From a virus, in IMG/VR virus record IMGVR_UViG_3300025087_000298, positions 1 through 23,641 of that record: DNA of 23,641 nucleotides, one strand, 5' to 3'. The notes under the pieces are model-generated. The model did not search any database, had not been told where the DNA came from, and saw only the letters and a program-made list of their open reading frames with translations. Of this stretch, positions 5,534-13,673 are shown one piece after another. The translations under genes were made by a program, and so were the position numbers. Numbering within the stretch: position 1 is the stretch's first letter; each line of letters starts with the position of its first letter.

Positions 5534-6523
5534 ATGTCAGCAATGTGGATTGGCAGACGCCAAAGTGTCGGAATTGGTATTGAGTCTTCGAGAGGAACCG
5601 CTGTCGCGGCTTCTTATTGGTTGAATATAATGGCCTTCTCGTTTTCTGATAAACCTATCAGGGCGTTATCTGAGGCGAGTTACGGTGGTATCTGGGCTGG
5701 AGACCAAGCTCCGTTGGTATTGAATAATGCTGAAGGAAGTTTTGACTTTGAGATTGGAGATGCCAGTTTCGGTGCTATTTTGTATGCCATTTTTGGCAGC
5801 AAGTCTGTGTCGGGACCTTCTGACACTTCCGCTTATACGCATACGTTTACGCTTTCAAACAGCAATCAACACCCGAGTTTATCAGTTAGGACAATCGACC
5901 CGATTGGAGATTTGCTCTTCAAGATGACAATGATTGATAAGTTCACGATGAATGTCGAGAAAGATAAGATTGTTTCAGCTTCAGTGAGTTTTATCAGCAA
6001 GTCAAGTGCTACGAGTTCCGGAAACACAGCGTCTTACGTTGCAGAGAAAAAGTTCGTTGGCAGGAATCTTGTGTTTAAGATTGGTGCTGTAGTTGGTGAT
6101 TTAGCGGCTGCTTCTGCCGTGTCATTGCAAAGTCTTACTCTCAACATTGAGAAGAACGCACAAGCCCAGTCTACGCTTGGAACAGTTCAACCGGAAGACA
6201 TCGTAAATAAGAGATTCAACATCACAGGAGAAATAACTCTTAATTACGAGGACAGAACTTGGTTGAGTTATGTTACTGCCGGTGGTTATAAGGCTATTAG
6301 AATCCAGCTTGTCCATGATGATACCATTACGGGTGCGGCCACCACTAAATACACATTCACTCTTGATTTGAGTAAGTGTATGCTTGAAGGTTGGGAGCCT
6401 AATTATGCGATGGATGACATTACCACCCAGAAGTTAACATTCACGGCTTTGTACGATGCGGGTGTCCTAAATTCGGTTGTGTCAAGTTGTACGCTTATAA
6501 ATGGGGTTGTGTCCTATTCATAG
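5534..6523 (+). CDS. major tail protein (tail tube)
   Basis: A 329-residue protein with a tail-tube type opening (MWIGRRQSVGIGIESSRGTAV...YWLNIMAFSFSDKP), repeated beta strands, and Ig-like strand spacing in the second half (RFNITGEITLNYEDRTWLSYV...GYKAIRIQLVHDD). The ending is CMLEGWEPNYAMDDITTQKLTFTALYD. The pattern 'NITGEITL..ed' followed by late 'd.i..qkltFtalyd' is common in siphovirus tube proteins. Position between terminator and assembly chaperones is also standard. Subunits stack into the tail tube. No contractile sheath gene is present nearby, so a siphovirus-type tail is inferred. Confidence 0.8.
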   Translation: MSAMWIGRRQSVGIGIESSRGTAVAASYWLNIMAFSFSDKPIRALSEASYGGIWAGDQAPLVLNNAEGSFDFEIGDASFGAILYAIFGSKSVSGPSDTSAYTHTFTLSNSNQHPSLSVRTIDPIGDLLFKMTMIDKFTMNVEKDKIVSASVSFISKSSATSSGNTASYVAEKKFVGRNLVFKIGAVVGDLAAASAVSLQSLTLNIEKNAQAQSTLGTVQPEDIVNKRFNITGEITLNYEDRTWLSYVTAGGYKAIRIQLVHDDTITGAATTKYTFTLDLSKCMLEGWEPNYAMDDITTQKLTFTALYDAGVLNSVVSSCTLINGVVSYS

Positions 6524-6558
6524 TAATGTTATAACCTTTTGTATTATTGAACTTTATG

Positions 6559-6584
6559 TTATAATTAAAATATCTTAATTATAA
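6559..6584. repeat. perfect 10-bp inverted repeat in front of second HNH gene
   Basis: TTATAATTAA (6559-6568) and TTAATTATAA (6575-6584) are exact reverse complements around AATATC, ending three bases before the ATG at 6588. In RNA this would hide the start region. It also contains -10-like TATAAT sequences. Likely a regulatory element controlling endonuclease translation or a promoter; compare the repeat at 13088-13120. Confidence 0.65.
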
Positions 6585-6587
6585 TAT

Positions 6588-7448
6588 ATGACAGAAGAGC
6601 GAATAGTACTCAAAGTAGTTGACGGAAGAAACAACCAGTATGGAGTGTGTAAGAAATATCTGATGATATGTTTAGAGTGTAGAAGAGAGTTTTGGATTGC
6701 TGGTGGAGCTTATAATCAAGGAATAGGTTTGACTTGTGGGAATGTGTGTAAACATAAAAGACAAAGTAAAAGACTCAAAGGAAAACCTACTTGGATAAAA
6801 GGAAAAACGAAAGAAAACTTTCCCCAGTTAGCTGGTTATTGGAGTGGAAAAAGATTTAGCGATGAGCATAGAAAAAACTTATCAATTGTAAGTCAAGGTA
6901 GAATTGGTTATTGGAAAGACAAAAAACGTGACATTGAAACTATACACAAGCAATCTGCCACTCTCAGAGAAAGATATAGAAATGGCAGCGTAAAGCCAAG
7001 TAAAAGCACTTTCAAAAAAGGTCATGTTCCTGTAAATAAGGGCAAGAAAATGAGTATTGAGCATAGAATGTTGCTTAGTAAGATTCACACCGAAAGACCA
7101 AACAGATATTGGTTGGGGAAAGAAAGGTTGCACATGAAAGGAGATAGGCATTGGAACTGGGCAGGAGGCAAGTCGTTTGAGCCTTACAGTAAAGAGTTTA
7201 CTAAGTACGTCAAAAATCAAATAAGAAAAAGAGACAATTATACTTGTCGTAACTGTGGAAAGTCAGAAGAAACAGAGAAAGGAGAGAACCGTATCTCACT
7301 TACCATTCATCACGTCGATTACGACAAGAAGAATTGTTCAGATAGAAACCTCATAACTGTCTGTAGAAAATGTAACTTGTTGGCAAACAAAAATCGTGAT
7401 TTTTGGAAAAAGATATTCCAATCTAAAATCAGTAAAATTTATTCTTAA
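6588..7448 (+). CDS. free-standing HNH homing endonuclease with NUMOD-type repeats
   Basis: A 286-residue protein. An N-terminal zinc-binding part (CLECRREF...CGNVCKHK) is followed by several short DNA-binding modules of NUMOD3 character (SGKRFSDEHRKNLS; NKGKKMSIEHRMLLSK) and HWNWAGGKSFEPY. The C-terminal HNH domain is RDNYTCRNCG...LTIHHVDYDKKNCSDRNLITVC.KCN. Separates the major tail protein from the tail chaperones. It shares module order with the endonuclease at 4865, suggesting related but separate insertions. A perfect inverted repeat lies directly before its start. Function: selfish spread by cutting DNA of competing phages (family knowledge); its target is unknown. Confidence 0.88.
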   Translation: MTEERIVLKVVDGRNNQYGVCKKYLMICLECRREFWIAGGAYNQGIGLTCGNVCKHKRQSKRLKGKPTWIKGKTKENFPQLAGYWSGKRFSDEHRKNLSIVSQGRIGYWKDKKRDIETIHKQSATLRERYRNGSVKPSKSTFKKGHVPVNKGKKMSIEHRMLLSKIHTERPNRYWLGKERLHMKGDRHWNWAGGKSFEPYSKEFTKYVKNQIRKRDNYTCRNCGKSEETEKGENRISLTIHHVDYDKKNCSDRNLITVCRKCNLLANKNRDFWKKIFQSKISKIYS

Positions 7449-7459
7449 TGAAATAATTT

Positions 7460-7801
7460 ATGATTGAAACTTACAAAAAAAACACTCTCGGTGGAGTGGA
7501 GATTGAGTTTAAGAAATGGATTACTGGCTTTGATAAAAGAAAGCTAAACATTGTTCTTCTTGGTAGTCAAGATATAAGAATAGGAGAACAAAGCAGCGAT
7601 GGTCAAACATCTCAATTCATTAAAGGGGATAAAATAGTAGAATATCAAGATGAGCTTATTAGAGTATACGTAGTAAGTGTTAATGGAAAAACTGAGAACG
7701 TCTTTGATGAGGTTATGAATTTGAATGGTTCTGATTATGATTTCATAATGGAAGAAATAAACAACATCGGCAAGGATAATGCTTCATTGGAAAAAAAATA
7801 G
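7460..7801 (+). CDS. tail assembly chaperone, short form (gpG-like)
   Basis: A 113-residue protein ending ...NASLEKK at TAG 7799-7801. It lies between the major tail protein and the tape measure, separated from the former only by a homing endonuclease. Beta-rich N-terminus (GGVEIEFKKWITGFDKRKLNIVLL) and acidic helical C-terminus fit tail chaperones. Its last codons are GAA-AAA-AAA-TAG, exactly the place where a -1 slip makes the longer gpGT form. The chaperones bind the tape measure and recruit tube subunits during tail assembly and are absent from the finished virion (family knowledge). Confidence 0.82.
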   Translation: MIETYKKNTLGGVEIEFKKWITGFDKRKLNIVLLGSQDIRIGEQSSDGQTSQFIKGDKIVEYQDELIRVYVVSVNGKTENVFDEVMNLNGSDYDFIMEEINNIGKDNASLEKK

Positions 7802-7834
7802 CAGACCAGTATTTATCCCTCTTGAATACTGGTC
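7792..7834 (+). promoter_or_regulatory. programmed -1 ribosomal frameshift signal (slippery site + hairpin)
   Basis: The slippery heptamer A-AAA-AAA lies at 7792-7798 within an A8 run, directly before the TAG stop. Five bases later (TAGCA) begins a perfect 10-bp stem: GACCAGTATT (7804-7813) with AATACTGGTC (7825-7834) and an 11-nt loop. A slippery site, short spacer and strong hairpin at the end of the gene before the tape measure form the textbook layout for tail-chaperone frameshifting. Confidence 0.92.
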
Positions 7835-8010
7835 GTAGTTGTATAATTGAGGAGCTTAGAATAATAATGATTTGTTTAGAGATGAAATGGAGCTATAGAA
7901 CATATTTATCACAACCAACTTGGTTTATAAGTGGAATAAGTGAAAAGTTAAATCTTGACGCTGCTTTTCAGAATCAAGAAGCTAAAAGAAATAAATATGG
8001 CAGACGCTAA
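7798..8010 (+). CDS. tail assembly chaperone frameshift extension (gpGT-like C-terminus)
   Basis: After a -1 slip at 7792-7798 translation continues ATA-GCA-GAC-CAG... to TAA 8008-8010, making a 183-residue fusion with the 7460 product. The extension contains EMKWSYRTYLSQPTWFI, the W..YL.qP pattern usual in T-domains of tail chaperones. The segment has no ATG suitable for an independent start (TTG at 7822 only). It overlaps the tape-measure start by 14 bases. In lambda the T domain binds the tape measure and draws tube subunits to it; the same role is inferred here. Confidence 0.85.
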   Translation: MADQYLSLLNTGRSCIIEELRIIMICLEMKWSYRTYLSQPTWFISGISEKLNLDAAFQNQEAKRNKYGRR

Positions 8011-9913
8011 GTTGCAAATAATAATAAGCGCAATAGATAATGCTTCCAGGGTATTGGTTGACGTTGGAAAAAAAAGTCAGAAGTCGATGGAGAATTTATC
8101 TGCTATCACTAAGACCGTAGGAACTTCCTTTACTGCGGTTGGAGCTACTATTACAGGTGCGCTTGCGTTATCCGTAAAAGCATTTGATGAGGGGCAAGCT
8201 GCGGTTGCTCAGTTAAATGCTGTTTTAGCGTCCACAAAAGGAGTTGCTGGAGTAACTGCTGATTCTGTTACGAAATTAGCTACTGAAATGCAAAGGCTCA
8301 CTACATTTGACGATGAAACTATAATTGGTGCTGAAAATTTGTTATTGACGTTTACCAATATCGGTAAGGACGTATTTCCTCAAGCCACAAAAACCGTGCT
8401 TGACATGGCCATTGCCTTAGGCCAAGATACTAAGTCTGGCGCAATGCAATTAGGTAAAGCATTACAAGACCCAATAAGAGGAGCAGCAGCCTTGAGAAAG
8501 GTTGGTGTTAATTTTACTGCCGACCAAGAAAAACTTATTAAGACAATGGTTGATACCGGTGACGTGATGGGAGCACAGAAACTTATATTGTCTGAGTTGG
8601 CTACTGAATTCGGTGGCTCTGCGTCGGCAAAAGCACAGACATTCGGAGGCAGAATTACTGTTCTTAAAAACCAACTTGGTGATTTAATGGAACAAATAGG
8701 CTCAGTTGTAGTGCCAGTTCTTGAGAAACTTGTTAAATTTATTGAGCCAATAGTAGAAAAGATTATAGCTTTTTCTCAAGAAAACCCTAAATTATTCGCA
8801 ACGATTGTTACTGTCGTAGCTGCTATTGGTGCTTTATTGGTTGTTTTGGGGCCTCTTTTGATTATATTGCCAGGCATTGTAACGGCCTGTACTCTTCTAG
8901 CCGCGGCTATTGCTGCTATTACGTGGCCAGTAGTTTTAGTTATTGCTATAATAGCCGCCCTAATTGCCATAGGATATTTATTGATTACTCATTGGGAAGA
9001 AGTGAAGTCTTTTGCTGTGTCTGTTTGGGGAACAATAGCAAGTTTTATTTCTACAACTTGGGATAATGTTATAAGTTATTTAATAGGTGTTTGGAATTAT
9101 TTAAAAGAAACAACAACGTCAGTTATGAATGGTATAAAAGATTTTTTAATTACAATTTGGGATACTACCATAAACGCCATAAAGACAGTTATAAATTTTG
9201 AAATAGGTTTGATATTGTTATTTTTTAAGAAAGTATTTGGGGTTGATTTAGTTGAAGTATTTACTAATTTATATACGTTCATAGTTGGAACACTTGGAAA
9301 AATGTCTGAATTCTTTACTATGCTTTGGCAGAACCTAACCATTATAACTACAGCAGGAGGAGAGGTCTTGAAGTCGACATGGGGTTTTATTTGGGATGCA
9401 GTTTCAAGTCACTTCATGGCTATATGGAATGGCATTAAAACTATAATAGATTTTTTTGCACCATTTTTCTCTGCAACATTTGAAGCCGGTAAAGAAATTA
9501 TACTTGGAGTATGGACATCATTGTGGACAGCTGTTAAAGACACAGCTGTTGGGATATTTGACGAAATAAAGGAAACGATTTCATCTATAGTCAAGTGGAT
9601 TACTGATAAAATAGCTGCCGCCAAGGCTGCCTATAATTCTGCTAAAAGTTTCCTTTCCGGTGGCATGTCAAGCGCAATTAGTGCCGGAAGTAGTGTTACT
9701 AAATTTGCTTCTGGTGGAATAGTTACAAGAGCTACTAACGCCATAGTCGGAGAAGCTGGTCCCGAAGCAATTATTCCACTTAATAAACTTGGCGGATTTG
9801 GGACTAACTACGTTGTAAACATTCTTGGCGGAACTTATCTGTCCGAGAATGTCGCAGAAGACATAGGCAATAAAATAATAAGCAAGTTAATGATAGCTGG
9901 TCAAAAGATATGA
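7997..9913 (+). CDS. tail tape measure protein
   Basis: A 638-residue protein starting MADAKLQIIISAIDNASRVLVDVG. The N-terminal half has tape-measure patterns (AFDEGQAAVAQLNAVLA, MQLGKALQDPIRGAAALRKVGV, FGGRITVLKNQLGDLMEQIG). The middle holds long hydrophobic segments (about residues 275-345) and Trp-rich helical repeats. The C-terminus carries FASGGIVTRATNAIVGEAGPEAIIPL, a signature of tape measures. By the rule of about 0.15 nm per residue the tail would be near 95 nm (inference). The ATG at 7997 is preferred over upstream in-frame TTG codons because of the A/T start context and chaperone overlap. The last 4 bases overlap the next gene (ATGA). Confidence 0.92.
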   Translation: MADAKLQIIISAIDNASRVLVDVGKKSQKSMENLSAITKTVGTSFTAVGATITGALALSVKAFDEGQAAVAQLNAVLASTKGVAGVTADSVTKLATEMQRLTTFDDETIIGAENLLLTFTNIGKDVFPQATKTVLDMAIALGQDTKSGAMQLGKALQDPIRGAAALRKVGVNFTADQEKLIKTMVDTGDVMGAQKLILSELATEFGGSASAKAQTFGGRITVLKNQLGDLMEQIGSVVVPVLEKLVKFIEPIVEKIIAFSQENPKLFATIVTVVAAIGALLVVLGPLLIILPGIVTACTLLAAAIAAITWPVVLVIAIIAALIAIGYLLITHWEEVKSFAVSVWGTIASFISTTWDNVISYLIGVWNYLKETTTSVMNGIKDFLITIWDTTINAIKTVINFEIGLILLFFKKVFGVDLVEVFTNLYTFIVGTLGKMSEFFTMLWQNLTIITTAGGEVLKSTWGFIWDAVSSHFMAIWNGIKTIIDFFAPFFSATFEAGKEIILGVWTSLWTAVKDTAVGIFDEIKETISSIVKWITDKIAAAKAAYNSAKSFLSGGMSSAISAGSSVTKFASGGIVTRATNAIVGEAGPEAIIPLNKLGGFGTNYVVNILGGTYLSENVAEDIGNKIISKLMIAGQKI

Positions 9914-12585
9914 TTAGCGTTTTAATCAATGGAACAGAACGAGTGGGTTATATAAAAAAAGGCAGTCTATCAATAGAGAACGTCTTGACACGGCAAGTTG
10001 ATAGATGTTCTTTTGATATAGTCTATTATTCAAGTCCGTTTGACTATAATCCAACTATAGGTCATGAAGTTATTATCTATGATGGAGCGACCAAAATTTT
10101 TGGCGGAATGATTGTTAAGATTTCCCAGAACGCCGAAGAGAATGTGATAACTTTCAGGATAGAGTGCCAGGATTACACAAGATTTCTTGACAGGAAACTT
10201 GTCATTGACAACTATTCTCAAATGACAGTCAATGCCATTATTGCTGATTTCTTTTCCACTTACGGGCTTACCGACCAAGGATTTACCAGTGTTAATGTTG
10301 ATTGTAGTCTTGTTGTCAACAGCATAGTATTCAATTACGTCAACATGACGCAATGTTTAACTACGCTGGCTGATTTAGTTGGCTATGATTGGTATGTTGA
10401 TTACGATAAAGACCTGCATTTTTTTGCAAAGGATGACGTTGCTGCACCATTTGATGTTACTGACACTAATGGCAATCTGATAAATGCCAGTTTGCTTATA
10501 AGAAAAGATAACTCTCAAGTAAGGAATGTTATTTATATCAGGGGAGGAGAGTATTTAGGCGATACATTCACTTCGGTATATGTTTCCAATGGTCAGCAGT
10601 TTGTTTATCCTTTAGGGTACAAGTACGAAGACCTCACGCTTACCGTTACGGGTTCAAGCTGGGATGTCGGCCTTGAGCCTGCTTATAATCCTGCGTTATA
10701 TGATGCGATGTGGAATAAAGACGCTAGAGTCTTGAAGTTTAGGGTTGACAGGATTCCCAATAACACTTCCGATATAAGAGTTGGTGGGCGGCCGTATTTG
10801 CCTGTTGTTGCCAAAGTGCGTGATACCGTAGGCGTTGCGGCAATGAAAGCCACTGAAGGCGGCACTGGTGAATATGAGTTTGTTATAGTTGATAAATCCA
10901 TAAGTACAAAACAGGCTGCTAGAGAAAGAGCGCAGGCTGAGATTGATGCGTATGCCAGTTCATTGTCAGAAGGTGAGTTCTCAACTTACACGGCAGGTTT
11001 AAAATCAGGAATGAAGATTTTAATAAATTCTACAGTCCACGGAATAAACGAGTACTATCTTATCAACAGGGTAAGGTCTGAGATGTTTTCCAATGATGAG
11101 ATGGTTTATAGCATAAGTTTGGTTACGTTTAGGACGATGGGTATTATAGATGTACTGCAAAAACTATTAGGACAAGAGAAGTCCAAGATTGAGATAAATT
11201 CCAACGAGATAGTTGACGTTGCTGAATCGGCTTATGAAACCATTACATTGTCCGAGACATTCACGTCTTCAATCGACCACAACATGAAGACCGAGTCGAT
11301 GAACATGGCAGAGACGACTACCGCCCAAAGTTTGAACTATGATGTGGACTTCGTGCTTGGCGAGTTCGACCCTATCCTTGATGCAGGACTGCCTGACACC
11401 AGTTTGCAGGGCTACTGGAGATTCCAAGATGATTTCATGGGAGCAATGACAGCCGAGAATTCAATCCAAGACGTTAATGGCGACATAAACAATCCTGTTT
11501 ACAGATACAATTCCGAGAGATTGTATTATTCGGCTTTTACGGGTAATGGAAATGTGTTTGTAAAGGATGAAGGTGGAGTATATGATTACGGCAATAATGA
11601 CGATTACTCTATAAATTTCATTTTCAATACTGCCGTTGGGCAGGAACAATCAATGACTGAGCATTTTGAGGGAGAGACTGGTGTTTTTCCTTGGGCCATA
11701 ACTGGGCCATTGGCTGATGGAAGCATTGAGTTTGCCATAAAAAAACCATATCAAGCCATAACCGTTGTTGATAGCTATAGCGAAGCGTATCAAGATTCAG
11801 GAATACAGTTTGGAACAAGTCCATTCTATTATGGGCAATCGTTTTACAACGCCAATGCTATTGATTTGTACAGTTGTAAGTTTTATATAAAAAGGGTTGG
11901 AAACCCTACAGGAGACTTGACTGCATACCTGTATGCTCATACTGGAACTTACGGTTCTAACGGTGTTCCTACAGGTTCTCCGCTTGCCACGTCAAATACA
12001 ATCCTTGCGTCTTCATTGACTACCCTGTATCAGTTAAAGGAGTTCACGTTCAGCGGAGCCAATAAAGTAACTCTTTCAGCTACAACGAATTATGTCATTG
12101 TCCTTAAACATGTAAATTCTTCGGGCGGAAACGTAGTAGTTGTCGGTTGTGATTCAAGCACCTTGACCCACGGAGGAAACCAATGCCAATCAGACGATGG
12201 AAGTACATGGTTCCCTGAGTCTGGAATAGATGTCATCTTCTATGTTTATGGAGCAGACTTGTTTGCCGCTGTTGCAGCAGATGCATCTTATTCCGATGGT
12301 GCTGACCATGTATTGTGTGCAGTAAGAGACGATACTAATGGGTTAGTTTCTCTTTATATAGATGGAGCATTAAAAGCGTCTACCCTAGTGGGTTCAGGTC
12401 TTGATGTCAGTTCCTTGATAAATGGATTTTGTATTGGTAATCGTTCTACGTTAAACACCAATCCATTCTCAGGAAAGATTACCGCCTATAGATTATACGA
12501 CAAAGCATTAACGGATTTAGAAGTTAAAGAATTATATCATACTCACAAACGTCAGTTCGTTCTTGACGGTAGTGAGTTGGGTTAA
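9910..12585 (+). CDS. tail hub/baseplate protein fused to LamG-like and jelly-roll carbohydrate-binding domains
   Basis: An 891-residue protein. About the first 400 residues look like a siphovirus tail hub protein (SFDIVYYSSPFDYNPTIG, GATKIFGGMIVKI, FRIECQDYTRFLDRKLV). From about residue 500 a laminin-G/concanavalin-like domain starts (GYWRFQDDF...DYSINFIFNT). It is interrupted at about 580-760 by a second beta module (YQDSGIQFGTSPFYYGQSF ... LSATTNYVIVLKHV) resembling 'choice-of-anchor' jelly rolls. The LamG part then resumes (DGADHVLCAVRDDTNGLVSLYIDGAL...GKITAYRLYDKALTDLEV). The modules probably bind host surface glycans. It directly follows the tape measure, as hub proteins do. Confidence 0.75.
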   Translation: MISVLINGTERVGYIKKGSLSIENVLTRQVDRCSFDIVYYSSPFDYNPTIGHEVIIYDGATKIFGGMIVKISQNAEENVITFRIECQDYTRFLDRKLVIDNYSQMTVNAIIADFFSTYGLTDQGFTSVNVDCSLVVNSIVFNYVNMTQCLTTLADLVGYDWYVDYDKDLHFFAKDDVAAPFDVTDTNGNLINASLLIRKDNSQVRNVIYIRGGEYLGDTFTSVYVSNGQQFVYPLGYKYEDLTLTVTGSSWDVGLEPAYNPALYDAMWNKDARVLKFRVDRIPNNTSDIRVGGRPYLPVVAKVRDTVGVAAMKATEGGTGEYEFVIVDKSISTKQAARERAQAEIDAYASSLSEGEFSTYTAGLKSGMKILINSTVHGINEYYLINRVRSEMFSNDEMVYSISLVTFRTMGIIDVLQKLLGQEKSKIEINSNEIVDVAESAYETITLSETFTSSIDHNMKTESMNMAETTTAQSLNYDVDFVLGEFDPILDAGLPDTSLQGYWRFQDDFMGAMTAENSIQDVNGDINNPVYRYNSERLYYSAFTGNGNVFVKDEGGVYDYGNNDDYSINFIFNTAVGQEQSMTEHFEGETGVFPWAITGPLADGSIEFAIKKPYQAITVVDSYSEAYQDSGIQFGTSPFYYGQSFYNANAIDLYSCKFYIKRVGNPTGDLTAYLYAHTGTYGSNGVPTGSPLATSNTILASSLTTLYQLKEFTFSGANKVTLSATTNYVIVLKHVNSSGGNVVVVGCDSSTLTHGGNQCQSDDGSTWFPESGIDVIFYVYGADLFAAVAADASYSDGADHVLCAVRDDTNGLVSLYIDGALKASTLVGSGLDVSSLINGFCIGNRSTLNTNPFSGKITAYRLYDKALTDLEVKELYHTHKRQFVLDGSELG

Positions 12586-12590
12586 AACAT

Positions 12591-13052
12591 ATGCAAAACG
12601 AAGGATTGACTTTAAAAGGTCATTACAAATTCACAATACGAGACGCTGAAACTGGAGAGGTTAAGCGTGTTTATGATTACGAGAATCTGATTCCGACAGT
12701 TGCCAGGGCGATGATTGCCAACAATCTGACAGATTCAACTCCGACCAATGCGATGCGGATAAATTATACTGCGTTAGGGACAGGAGTAACTGCTCCTGCT
12801 AATGCGGATATAAAACTTGAAACTGAGTCATTCAGGAAAGAAGTATCTTCCGAAACTAACGCCTCGAACATTGCGTACTTTACTGCATTTTATACTGCAG
12901 CCGAGGTTAGCGGCACATTCAGAGAAGCAGGTGTATTCTGTGATGCGACAGGTGTTGCCGATTCGGGTGTTTTGTTTTCAAGAGTTGCAATAAATATCAC
13001 TAAGAGCGTTACCGAATCACTCACCGTGGACTATGCGATTACTATTTCGTAG
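12591..13052 (+). CDS. tail tip/fibre-associated structural protein
   Basis: A 153-residue, mainly beta protein (GHYKFTIRDAETGEVKRVYDYENLIPTVARAMIANNL...INYTALGTGVTAPANAD...TFREAGVFCDATGVADSGVLFSRVAIN). The sequence GTGxTxPA..D..L..E and REAGVF is widespread in small phage tail-fibre or baseplate proteins. It starts 5 bases after the hub gene. A role at the tail tip is inferred from context; no enzymatic motif is seen. Confidence 0.65.
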   Translation: MQNEGLTLKGHYKFTIRDAETGEVKRVYDYENLIPTVARAMIANNLTDSTPTNAMRINYTALGTGVTAPANADIKLETESFRKEVSSETNASNIAYFTAFYTAAEVSGTFREAGVFCDATGVADSGVLFSRVAINITKSVTESLTVDYAITIS

Positions 13053-13075
13053 CATATCTAGCTATTGACTATTTA

Positions 13076-13663
13076 ATGTCATTTGGTAAGATTATTGTAT
13101 CAATTATTAACAATAATCTTATGAAGAAAATAATGCTAGATGGAAGTCTCGTTTGCGAACTGTATGTCAATGGAGACAGTACTGTAACTTTAGCTAAACT
13201 ATTTAATGTAAGTTACGGAACTATAAACAATTGCCTAAAGAGTAACAACTGTAAATTGAGAAACAATAGAGACAAGTCTTTAAATGCAATTGCCAATGGA
13301 AGAAATTCAAACTCTGAATTGCAACGAAAAGTTGTTAGAAAAAAATGGACTGGAAAAGGAAACCCTAGATGGAAAGATATTGGCAGTAAGAGAAAGAGTG
13401 GTGAGTACATTCTTATTAAGACAAAAAATGGCTGGAGAAAAGAAGAACGAGTCATTGCAGAGAAGTTATTAAAAAGACAACTTAGAAATGATGAGGTCAT
13501 ACATCACATCAACGGTAATAAGTCTGACAATAGACCTAAAAATCTGTATGTCATGACTGCAAGTGCACATAAATCATTCCACGTAGTTGATAATTTGCAC
13601 AGAGATTTTGTTAAGATAAAGTTAAAATCAAATATCATTGATTACCAACTTACAATCAGTTAA
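13076..13663 (+). CDS. HNH homing endonuclease (HNH_3 type) with HTH module
   Basis: 195 residues from the ATG at 13076, but the start at 13121 (180 residues, MKKIMLDGSLVCEL) is equally or more likely because it follows a perfect hairpin. The N-terminal region has an HTH-like element (VTLAKLFNVSYGTINNCLKSNN). The centre has GNPRWKDIGSKRKSGEYILIK and GWRKEERVIAEKLLKR. The C-terminal nuclease core is DEVIHHINGNKSDNRPKNLYVMT, the HNH_3 signature. It interrupts the tail-fibre gene pair and is the third homing endonuclease of the window, of a different subtype from the two zinc-ribbon ones. Confidence 0.85.
   Translation: MSFGKIIVSIINNNLMKKIMLDGSLVCELYVNGDSTVTLAKLFNVSYGTINNCLKSNNCKLRNNRDKSLNAIANGRNSNSELQRKVVRKKWTGKGNPRWKDIGSKRKSGEYILIKTKNGWRKEERVIAEKLLKRQLRNDEVIHHINGNKSDNRPKNLYVMTASAHKSFHVVDNLHRDFVKIKLKSNIIDYQLTIS
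13088..13120. repeat. perfect 11-bp inverted repeat touching start of third HNH gene
   Basis: AAGATTATTGT (13088-13098) and ACAATAATCTT (13110-13120) are exact reverse complements with an 11-nt loop. The ATG at 13121 follows immediately. It lies inside the frame if the start is 13076, which argues for 13121 as the real start with the hairpin as leader. A translation-controlling structure is likely. Confidence 0.65.
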
Positions 13664-13673
13664 TTATAATTAT

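Noticed and set aside
7955-7996. Earlier start for the tape measure (TTG at 7955)
   Set aside because: Lies within the chaperone extension frame overlap; the ATG at 7997 has the usual A/T context and gives a typical tape-measure N-terminus.
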